Shown: positions 22,219 through 28,420 of the stretch, one piece after another
Position numbering within the stretch: position 1 is the first letter of the stretch
How the letters are laid out: each line of letters opens with the position of its first letter
Source: HRBIN12 sp964640965
Lineage (GTDB): Bacteria; Actinomycetota; UBA4738; HRBIN12
Assembly: GCA_964640965.1 (NCBI GenBank)
Contig: CAZXJB010000019.1
Coordinates: 1 to 28,420 of the forward strand
Reading direction: 5' to 3'
DNA: 28,420 nt
Program-made: the position numbers and the translations under genes
Notes under the pieces: model-generated
What the model saw: only the letters and a program-made list of their open reading frames with translations
Told to the model about the DNA's origin: nothing
The model's database searches: none

Positions 22219-24128
22219 GTCTCCTCGGGCGCCGCCTCCGTGGAGGGGTCGGTGGAGGGGAGCAACACGCGGAAGGAGGCACCGCCCCCGGGCCGGTCCT
22301 CGACCCACGCCCGGCCGCCGTGCAGCTCGGCGAAGCGCGCCACGAGGGACAGGCCGATCCCGCTGCCCGGGCCGCCCGCGGCGGGTCCCCGGCGGAAGGC
22401 CTCGAAGACGGCCTCCTTGAGGTCGTCCGGGATGCCGGGGCCCTCGTCCTCGACGACGAGCAGCGCGCCCTCCCCCTCCGGCCGCACGCGGAGCCAGATC
22501 CGCGTCCCCGGGGGCGTGTGGCGGGCGGCGTTCGAGAGCAGGTTCTCGAGCGTCCGCTCGACCTTGGCCCGGTCCACGTTCACGGTGCACCGGGTGAGGT
22601 CGAGCTCGACCCGCCGGTCCCCGAGGACCGTGGTGCGGCCGACGAGGTCGGTCGCGAGCTCGGCGAGGTCGACGGGGAACCGGCGCGGCTCGAGGATGCC
22701 GCGGTCCAGGCGATCCAGGTCGAGCAGGTCGGTGAGGAGCGCGTTCATGCCGCGGGTGCGCTCGGCGAGCGTCCGAAGCAGGTGCTTCCGCTCCTCCTCC
22801 GGGAGCTCGCGGTCCAGGCGCTCGAGCGTGCTCGCGGCGCCGAGGATCGCCGTGAGGGGCTCCTTCAGGTCGTGGGAGAGGGTGTGCAGGAGCGTGTTCT
22901 TCAGGCGGTCGAGGGCGACGAGCCGCTCCTCGGCCTGCTTGCGCTCGGTGATGTCGTACATGATGCCCTGCAGGAACAGGGGTCTGCCCCGCTCGTCGCG
23001 GACGACGGAGGCCTCGTCGAGGATCCAGACCCAGCGGCCGTCCTTGGCGCGCATCCGGTACTCGGCGCGGTAGGGCTTGCCGGTCCGCAGCGACTCCTCC
23101 TCGGCGGCCCGCGCCGCGGGGAGATCGTCCGGGTGCGTGAAGGTCCCCATCGGCGCGGGGTGCGCGAGCCACTCCTGCGGCGTGTAGCCGAGCACATGCT
23201 CGAGCCGCGGCGAGATGTAGAGCCAGTCGCCGTCCTCCCCGTACTCGCCGAGGTAGACGATCGCCGGAAGCTGCTCGACGAGCGCCCGGTACTTCGCCTC
23301 GCTCTCGGCGGTGGCCTCCGCCAGGCGCCGCTGCTCGGTGATGTCGAACATCACGCCCTGCCAGAAGCTCACCCCGCTCGCGGGGTCCTCCACGAGGACC
23401 GCCTCGTCGTGGAACCAGACGACGTGTCCGTCCTTCGCGATCATCCGGTACTCGGAGGAGAAGCGCGTCGCGTTCGCCGCGGGCTCGCGGTCCTGCCGGA
23501 GCACGCGGTCGCGGTCCTCCGGGTGGGTGACCGTGATCCACAGGGTCGGGTCGGCCTCCCACTCCTCGGGGCGGTAGCCGAGGATGCGCTCCGTCTGCGG
23601 GCTGATGTAGACGTCGCGGAAGCCGGTCGGGCTCGTCTCGTCCTCGACCTGCGTGTAGGTGATGGCGGGGATGCTCTCCACGAGCGCCCGGTACCGCACC
23701 TCGGTCTCGCGGAGCTCCTGGTAGCGCGAGCGCGCCGTCGTCCGCCCGTCGACGTCGGAGGCCCGGACGACGACGAGCGGCTCCTCCGCCTCGATCGTCT
23801 CCGCCCACAGGCGCACGACCCGGACCTCCCCCGCGGGGGTGGTGAAGCGGGCGTCGAAGCTCTCGAGGACGCCTCGCTCGCGCAGCTGCTCGAACGCCCG
23901 GTGCTCGCCGAAGGAGGCGAGGAGGCCGAGATCGGTGATCGTCCGGCCGTGGAGGTCGTCGGCGCCGCGCCCGAGGAGGTAGCAGAAGGCGTCGTTGGCC
24001 TCGAGCACCGCGCCGTCGGCGAGCCGGCAGACGAGCATGCCGAGCGTGCTCTCGTGGAACACGCGTTCGAGCAACCCCTCGCGGTGCGGGGCCGACGCCT
24101 CCAGGCGGGACTCCATCGCTTCACGCAT
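22215..24128 (-). CDS. Cytoplasmic multi-PAS sensor histidine kinase
   Basis: A 637-aa kinase without membrane segments or signal peptide, so it should sense something inside the cell. Three PAS domains lie at about residues 18-130, 144-270 and 278-398; the last two have PAC ends (FWQGVMFDITEQRR, FLQGIMYDITERKQ). HisKA follows with H419 in LLHTLSHDLKEPLTAI. The ATPase domain has N533 in NLLSNAARHTPPG, the G1 box EDEGPGIPD and the G2 box GSGIGLSLV. All residues for autophosphorylation are present. No complete response regulator is adjacent, so it is an orphan. ATG at 24128 is taken, with ATG at 24116 (codon 5) as an alternative. PAS2 is closely similar to the first PAS of the protein at 26082-27041. 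Confidence 0.93.
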   Translation of the reverse strand: MREAMESRLEASAPHREGLLERVFHESTLGMLVCRLADGAVLEANDAFCYLLGRGADDLHGRTITDLGLLASFGEHRAFEQLRERGVLESFDARFTTPAGEVRVVRLWAETIEAEEPLVVVRASDVDGRTTARSRYQELRETEVRYRALVESIPAITYTQVEDETSPTGFRDVYISPQTERILGYRPEEWEADPTLWITVTHPEDRDRVLRQDREPAANATRFSSEYRMIAKDGHVVWFHDEAVLVEDPASGVSFWQGVMFDITEQRRLAEATAESEAKYRALVEQLPAIVYLGEYGEDGDWLYISPRLEHVLGYTPQEWLAHPAPMGTFTHPDDLPAARAAEEESLRTGKPYRAEYRMRAKDGRWVWILDEASVVRDERGRPLFLQGIMYDITERKQAEERLVALDRLKNTLLHTLSHDLKEPLTAILGAASTLERLDRELPEEERKHLLRTLAERTRGMNALLTDLLDLDRLDRGILEPRRFPVDLAELATDLVGRTTVLGDRRVELDLTRCTVNVDRAKVERTLENLLSNAARHTPPGTRIWLRVRPEGEGALLVVEDEGPGIPDDLKEAVFEAFRRGPAAGGPGSGIGLSLVARFAELHGGRAWVEDRPGGGASFRVLLPSTDPSTEAAPEET

Positions 24129-24186
24129 CGGTCGGTCGGGGGAGGGGCTTTACGGCCGTTCGGTCCATCGCCGGTCGCGCCCCCGC

Positions 24187-26001
24187 TCAGGCCGCGCGGT
24201 TCTGGAGGATCCGGACGATCCGATCCTCCAGGTCCGAGGCCACCGGCTTGCTCATCCCCGCCGAGAGGATGGAGAACTCGCCCCAGGCGCCGACGCGCTC
24301 GAGGAAGACCCAGCCCGAGAGGGCGGAGACGCCCGAGAGCGTGCCCGTCTTCGCGCGCACCCGGACGGTGAGCAGGCGGTGCTCGAGCGTCCCCTGACCC
24401 CCGGTCGGCAGGGTCTCGAACAGCGCACGGCCCCACGGCTCGGCCTCGGCGGCGGCGAGGAGCCGGACGATGCCCTCGGCCGTCACCCGGTTCGCGTACG
24501 ACAGGCCGGATGCGTCGTACGACAGCACGTCCACGCCGCGCCCTCGAGCCCATCCGGCGATCGCCGCCGCCGCCCGCGAGATGCTGCCGGGGGTTCCGGA
24601 GGCCGCGACCGCGAGCCGCTTGCCGAGCACCTCGGCGGCGAAGTTGTCCGAGGGACGGAGCATGCGCGCGAGCAGCCTCCGGAGCGGAGGGGAGGAGACG
24701 CTCGCGACGATCGTGAGCCCCGCCGGGGGGTCGCCGCTGCCCGGACGGCCTCGGACGACGACGCCGAGCCGCTCGAGGGCCCGCTGCAGCGCGGCGGCGG
24801 CGCGCGCCTCCGGATCCAGGACGTTGCGGCCGAGCCGGTCGACGTTCCCCTCGAAGGTCAGGGCGGTCGGCAGGGCCACCCACCGGTGGGCGTCCTCCTG
24901 CCACCCGGTCGCGCGCCAGTCGCGCCGGAAGTAGGTCGTGGCGCCGAGGATCCGGCCCCGCACGCGCCGGATCCCCGCACGGACGATGCCGTGCGCGAGC
25001 GCCCGGATCGTGCCCCGATCCACGCCCGGGTCGCCGCGGCCGAGGATCCACAGGTCGCCCTCGATCACCTCCCCGGGTGCACCGTCCGTCGCGACCAGGG
25101 TGCGGATCCGGAAGCGGGGGCCGAGGGCGTCGAGCACGGCCATCGCGAGCAGGAGCTTCTCGTTCGAGGCGGGGATGCGAGGCACCCCCGGCGCGATGCC
25201 GTACAGGGGCTCCCCCGCCTCGGCGACGGAGAGCGAGACGGCGCGTCCGTCGACGAGCGACGCGATCCGCTGCATCCAGGGGGCGGGGACGATCTCGAAC
25301 GCGAGGGGCGCGCCGGTGCCCGACGCGTTCAGGACGTCCTGCGCCGACCAGCGGGCGCGGAGCCGGACGACGCCCACGTCCTCCCACCCGAAGCACGGGC
25401 GGGCGCTCGCCGAGGAGTCCGCGCCGAGCGCGAGCTCCTCGAACGTCGCCCAGGTGCCGCCGCTGCGGCGCTGGAGCTGGACGGTCTGCGCGGGCTTCGG
25501 GGGCTCCACCTGGACCGTCACCTCGACGCAGCGACCCGCCGTGAGCGAGGCGGCGAGGATCGTGCTCTCGACGTGGGCGCGGACCCGCACGCGGACCGGG
25601 TCGGAGGCGACCTCCGCGCACGCTCCGGTCGCGGGGGCGACGAGGAGGTAGGAGCCCGAGTACCGCTGCGCCGCCTCGAACGAGAAGGTGCCATCGGCAG
25701 CGGTCGTCCCCTCCTCGAGGATCGCGAAGGCGCCGGAGTCGGCCGGTCGCCACTCGAGCAGGAGCGCTCGCCCACGGGCGCAGGACGGGTCGGCGGTGAG
25801 CGAGCCGGCGATGGTGACGGGCTCGTCGAGCTCGACGACCGCCGCCGACGCCTGGGCCGTGAGCCGGTCGGTCTCGGCCGAGGCGGGCGCGGCGAGGCTC
25901 GCCCCCACGGCGAGCAGGGCGGCGAGCAGGGCGAGCAGGCGATGCGGGATCGGACGGCGCGTGCGGACGGTCGAACCCCCTCGGGCGAGGACGCGCGGCA
26001 T
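24187..26001 (-). CDS. dacB: D-alanyl-D-alanine carboxypeptidase/endopeptidase, PBP4 (peptidase S13) type
   Basis: An exported penicillin-binding protein that trims or cleaves peptidoglycan peptides. The 604-aa product has a signal peptide (basic RTRRPIPHR, hydrophobic residues 21-38, cleavage after ASA at about 42). All three active-site motifs are intact: S279-x-x-K282 (PASNEKLLLAM), S451-D-N453 (LRPSDNFAAEVLG) and K551-T-G553 (RAKTGTLSGVSAL). DLWILGRGDPGVDR is typical of S13 enzymes. Residues 45-235 before the catalytic part look like two beta-rich, Ig-like domains (DEPVTIAGSL, GTFSFEA, then CVEVTVQVEPP), an addition not found in most PBP4 proteins. ATG at 26001 is preferred over a TTG at 26028, because the signal peptide then has a normal length. 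Confidence 0.9.
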   Translation of the reverse strand: MPRVLARGGSTVRTRRPIPHRLLALLAALLAVGASLAAPASAETDRLTAQASAAVVELDEPVTIAGSLTADPSCARGRALLLEWRPADSGAFAILEEGTTAADGTFSFEAAQRYSGSYLLVAPATGACAEVASDPVRVRVRAHVESTILAASLTAGRCVEVTVQVEPPKPAQTVQLQRRSGGTWATFEELALGADSSASARPCFGWEDVGVVRLRARWSAQDVLNASGTGAPLAFEIVPAPWMQRIASLVDGRAVSLSVAEAGEPLYGIAPGVPRIPASNEKLLLAMAVLDALGPRFRIRTLVATDGAPGEVIEGDLWILGRGDPGVDRGTIRALAHGIVRAGIRRVRGRILGATTYFRRDWRATGWQEDAHRWVALPTALTFEGNVDRLGRNVLDPEARAAAALQRALERLGVVVRGRPGSGDPPAGLTIVASVSSPPLRRLLARMLRPSDNFAAEVLGKRLAVAASGTPGSISRAAAAIAGWARGRGVDVLSYDASGLSYANRVTAEGIVRLLAAAEAEPWGRALFETLPTGGQGTLEHRLLTVRVRAKTGTLSGVSALSGWVFLERVGAWGEFSILSAGMSKPVASDLEDRIVRILQNRAA

Positions 26002-26081
26002 CGTCCCACGTGGGGCGCGTCCGCTCAAGGAGCCCGGGTCATCGGACCACGGCAGCCGTGCGACGGTCGTCCGTCCAGCGG

Positions 26082-27041
26082 CTATCCGGGGGACGATCCC
26101 CCTCGGGCGGCCTGCTCCCGCGCGAGCGCCTCCCGGAGGGCCTCCTCGGCCTCCTTCTGCGGCGTGATGTCGAGGAGGAAGCCCTGCGAGTACAGGGGCA
26201 TCCCGTCGTCATCGTGGACGACCACGGCCATGTCCCGGACCCAGACGACCCGTCCGTCCCTCGCGACCAGGCGGTAGACCTGGTCGTAGGGCTCGCCGGT
26301 CTCGACGTGACGCGCCTGCGCGGCCATCGCCCGCTCCCGATCCTCGGGGTGCAGGATCTTGACCCAGAGGTCCCGGTCCGCGTTCCAGTCCTCGGTCGAG
26401 TAGCCGAGCAGCCGCTCGGAGTACGGGCTCGTGTAGACGTTCGATGCGCGCTCGTCGAGCTGGTCGATGTACACCACCGCCGGCAGGGTCTCGACCAGGC
26501 TGCGGTACCGGCGCTCGGCGGCCTGGGCCTGCTCCTCGGCGAGCTTCTCGGCCGTGATGTCGAACATCACGCCCTGCCAGAAGGTCCCGCCGACGCTGGG
26601 GTCCTCGACGATCACGGCATCGTCCCGGAACCAGAGCAGGCGCCCGTCCTTCGCGTACATCCGGTACTCGGCGTGGAACGGCTGGCGCGTCACCTCGGCG
26701 GTCCGCTCCGCGGCGAGCACCTTGGCGCGGTCGGCGGGGTGCCGCAGCTTGCGCCACAGCTGGGGGTCGGCGATGAACTCCGACGGCGCGTAGCCCAGGA
26801 TGCGCGTCACCTGCGGCGAGACGTAGGTCGTGCGCTGGCCCGCGGGGCTCGAGCGGTCGTGGATCTCCGTGTAGGTGATCGCGGGGATCTGCTCGACGAG
26901 CGTGCGGTAGTCGACGGTGCGCGGGGGCTCGGACCCCCTGGGTCCCTCGTCGATCGGTCCGTGTTCGGCGACGGCCACCTCGTCCTCCCGACAGCGAGGC
27001 TCGACGTCCACCTCATCCGAGGTGCTTCCGCCTGTCTGCAT
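26082..27041 (-). CDS. Stand-alone double PAS-domain protein
   Basis: A 319-aa soluble protein made of two PAS/PAC modules and nothing else: PAS1 at about residues 45-165 (VEQIPAITYTEI, SPQVTRILGYAPSEF, FWQGVMFDIT) and PAS2 at about 177-295 (VETLPAVVYIDQ, SPYSERLLGYSTEDW, YSQGFLLDIT). Both PAC endings are complete. It stops soon after a helical linker (QKEAEEALREALAREQAA), where a kinase or GGDEF domain would normally begin. The 80 bases that follow contain no remnant of such a domain. PAS1 is very like PAS2 of the histidine kinase two genes downstream, so the two may have arisen by duplication and may pair. The first 40 residues are acidic and probably disordered. Confidence 0.85.
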   Translation of the reverse strand: MQTGGSTSDEVDVEPRCREDEVAVAEHGPIDEGPRGSEPPRTVDYRTLVEQIPAITYTEIHDRSSPAGQRTTYVSPQVTRILGYAPSEFIADPQLWRKLRHPADRAKVLAAERTAEVTRQPFHAEYRMYAKDGRLLWFRDDAVIVEDPSVGGTFWQGVMFDITAEKLAEEQAQAAERRYRSLVETLPAVVYIDQLDERASNVYTSPYSERLLGYSTEDWNADRDLWVKILHPEDRERAMAAQARHVETGEPYDQVYRLVARDGRVVWVRDMAVVVHDDDGMPLYSQGFLLDITPQKEAEEALREALAREQAARGGSSPG

Positions 27042-27089
27042 CGGACGATCGGTGTGCGGGCTTGACGGCGCGCCGCGGCCCGATCCGGA

Positions 27090-28124
27090 TCAGGCTGACC
27101 TCAGGGCGGGGAGCACCTTCCGCCCGAACAGCTCGACCGCGTCGGCCGCCGTCGCGAGCGGCATCCCCGGGTAGTGGAGCCGCACCACGAGGTGCAGGTC
27201 CCGGTCGGCGCCGAACGCGTCGACGAGCGGACGCAGGGCCGCGTTCACCTCATCGGGCGTCCCGGCCGGGGTCCATCGACGGAGCTCCTCGTCGTCGGCG
27301 ATCGGCTCGAGCGAGTCGTGCTCGGGGGTGTCGTGCCCCGCCTCCCACGCGGCGTACGCCCCGATCTGGTGCCGGACCCCGTCGCGGATCAGGGCCCAGG
27401 GGTCGCCCTCGGCCACGACGAAGGTGTTCTGGAGGAGGACGAGGCCGAGCGAGCGGGGCTCGCGCCCTGCCTCACGCGCCCCCTGGTCGACGAGCCGGAC
27501 GTACCGGCGCACGTGCTCGAGCCCGACGTCGTCCGTGATGTAGCCGTCCGCGAGCCGGCCCGCCCGTCGGACGGCGGCCTCCGCGTAGCCCCCGAGGTAG
27601 ATCGGCGGGCCGCCTTCGCGGGCCGGCGGCGGGGAGACCCGGACGCGCTCGTACCGGTACGAGCGGCCCTCGAAGGAGAACCGGCGACCGGTCCAGGCTC
27701 GGCGGCAGATCTCGACGGTCTCGACGGTGCGCCGGACGCGCTCGCGCCGCGGGACGCCGAACGTGCGGAACTCCTCGTCCCGCCAGCCCGCTCCGAGGCC
27801 GAGGATCAGCCGGCCCTCCGAGAGCTGGTCCACGACGGCCGCGTCCTCGGCCAGGCGGATCGGGTCGTGCAACGGCGCCAGGATCACCCCCGTGCCGAGC
27901 TCGACCCGCTCGGTCACGGCGGCGGCGGCCGCGAGGAACGGGAGGAGGGAGGGCAGGTACCCGTCGGAGGTGCCGTGGTGCTCGCTCACCCAGACCGAGT
28001 CGAAGCCCACCGTCTCGGCGAGGCGGACGAGCTCGAGCGTCTCCCGGTACTCCTGCGCGAAGGTCCTCGGCACCCCCGCCGGGACCTGTCCGGTGAACAG
28101 GCCGAGCCCGATCCGCACGCTCAC
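27090..28124 (-). CDS. LLM-class (luciferase-like) flavin- or F420-dependent oxidoreductase
   Basis: A 344-aa TIM-barrel enzyme of the bacterial luciferase superfamily. It begins IGLGLFTGQVPAG and shows VRLAETVGFDSVWVSEHHGTSDGYLPS, RVELGTGVILAPLHDPIRLAEDAAVVDQLSEGRLILGLGAGWRDEEF, RRTVETVEICRRAW and PPIYLGGYAEAAVRRAGRLADGYI, all standard family segments. Members use FMN or, in actinobacteria, often coenzyme F420. The substrate cannot be told here. GTG at 28124 is chosen because a TAGCGT -10 box ends seven bases upstream and the barrel begins four codons later; the open frame above is longer but runs across that promoter. Divergent from a GntR regulator. Confidence 0.9.
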   Translation of the reverse strand: MSVRIGLGLFTGQVPAGVPRTFAQEYRETLELVRLAETVGFDSVWVSEHHGTSDGYLPSLLPFLAAAAAVTERVELGTGVILAPLHDPIRLAEDAAVVDQLSEGRLILGLGAGWRDEEFRTFGVPRRERVRRTVETVEICRRAWTGRRFSFEGRSYRYERVRVSPPPAREGGPPIYLGGYAEAAVRRAGRLADGYITDDVGLEHVRRYVRLVDQGAREAGREPRSLGLVLLQNTFVVAEGDPWALIRDGVRHQIGAYAAWEAGHDTPEHDSLEPIADDEELRRWTPAGTPDEVNAALRPLVDAFGADRDLHLVVRLHYPGMPLATAADAVELFGRKVLPALRSA

Positions 28125-28131
28125 GACGCAC

Positions 28132-28160
28132 ACGCTAGCCGGAGGGTGGCGCGCGCTCAA
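28132..28160 (-). promoter_or_regulatory. Promoter of the LLM oxidoreductase gene
   Basis: Read on the minus strand, TTGAGC (28160-28155, 4 of 6 to the -35 consensus) is followed after 17 bases by TAGCGT (28137-28132, TANNNT form). The expected transcription start is at or next to the GTG at 28124, so the mRNA would be leaderless. The -35 is about 20 bases from the start codon of the divergent GntR gene, so that regulator could act on both. Confidence 0.6.
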
Positions 28161-28181
28161 CCGGCGTCGCATGATGGGTCC

Positions 28182-28420
28182 ATGCGGATCCGGCTCGACC
28201 CGAGCGTGCGGACGCCGCCGTCCGCGCAGCTGCGCGACGCGATCGCCCGGAGGATCCGGTCGGGCGCCCTCGCGCCGGGGGAGCGCGTGCCGCCCGTCCG
28301 AGCGCTCGCCGCCGAGCTCGGCATCGCCCCGAACACGGTGGCGCGCGCGTATCGGGAGCTCGAGCACGCGGGGCTGCTCGAGGGCCGCGGGCGCCGCGGC
28401 ACCTTCGTCGCGGAGCACGT
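28182..28420 (+). CDS. GntR-family regulator, 5' end only
   Basis: From ATG at 28182 the frame is open to the window edge (about 79 codons). It encodes the complete GntR winged helix: SAQLRDAIARRIRSGALAPGERVPPVRALAAELGIAPNTVARAYRELEHAGLLEG, then GRRGTFVAEH. The N-terminus before the HTH is short, and this version with NTVARAYRELE resembles the small YtrA subgroup, which has only a short C-terminal dimerisation part and often precedes ABC-transporter genes. That cannot be checked here because the gene runs off the window. A CATGAT hexamer six bases before the ATG may be its -10 box. It is divergent from the LLM oxidoreductase. Confidence 0.85.
   Translation, partial: MRIRLDPSVRTPPSAQLRDAIARRIRSGALAPGERVPPVRALAAELGIAPNTVARAYRELEHAGLLEGRGRRGTFVAEH

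Noticed and set aside
26002..26028. TTG start for the PBP4 gene at 26028
   Set aside because: It would add nine residues before an already sufficient basic n-region of the signal peptide, and TTG is a poorer start than the in-frame ATG at 26001.
26002..26081. Remnant kinase or GGDEF domain after the double-PAS protein
   Set aside because: Only 80 bases separate its stop from the next gene and no frame gives HisKA or GGDEF motifs, so a recent frameshift in a longer sensor is not supported.

Overview
This 28.4 kb window is very GC-rich and gene-dense, and looks chromosomal, from an actinobacterium (Actinomycetota). The evidence is the strong G/C preference at third codon positions, the many GTG starts, several genes with a -10 box only 6-10 bases before the start codon (leaderless transcripts), a leuDC operon divergent from an IclR-family regulator, and a luciferase-like (LLM) oxidoreductase. 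The exact class cannot be told from the sequence. I found no tRNA, rRNA, CRISPR array, insertion sequence or phage gene.

Layout. (1) 1-2615: the 5' end of a DUF1345-like membrane protein on the minus strand, divergent from a phytoene-dehydrogenase-like FAD oxidoreductase and a DeoR-family regulator. (2) 2616-10797: a branched-chain amino acid operon. A near-consensus promoter (TTGACA, 16 bp, TACACT) reads into a 17-codon leader peptide ending Leu-Val-Leu-Ile-Val. A hairpin, an intrinsic terminator, an unknown 107-aa gene, ilvB, ilvN, ilvC, leuA, leuB and cimA follow, nearly all overlapping by 4-8 bases. (3) 10820-11344: a GNAT acetyltransferase. (4) 11341-19328, minus strand: an alpha-oxoamine-synthase-like PLP enzyme, a TPR protein, an MFS exporter, a 1050-aa membrane GGDEF-EAL protein and an unusual membrane-anchored receiver-like protein. 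(5) 19458-22218: leuCD (minus) divergent from an IclR regulator of NdgR/LtbR type, with an inverted repeat in the shared promoter region. (6) 22215-28124, minus strand: an LLM oxidoreductase, a stand-alone double-PAS protein, a PBP4-type D,D-carboxypeptidase and a cytoplasmic multi-PAS histidine kinase. (7) 28182 to the right edge: the start of a small GntR regulator.

How the genes work together. ilvBNC makes the shared valine/isoleucine intermediates. cimA supplies 2-oxobutyrate from pyruvate by the threonine-independent citramalate route. leuA, leuB and the distant leuCD extend 2-oxoisovalerate to leucine, and LeuCD and LeuB probably also serve the citramalate branch. The two halves appear to be under different controls: transcription attenuation by charged Leu/Val/Ile tRNA supply in front of ilvB, and an IclR-type DNA-binding protein at leuCD. 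Signalling genes (GGDEF-EAL, receiver-like protein, PAS protein, PAS kinase) take up much of the rest.

The most notable signal is the ilv attenuator. Its leader peptide seems to be translated from an almost leaderless transcript, and an uncharacterised gene lies between the attenuator and ilvB, coupled to ilvB by a GTGA overlap.
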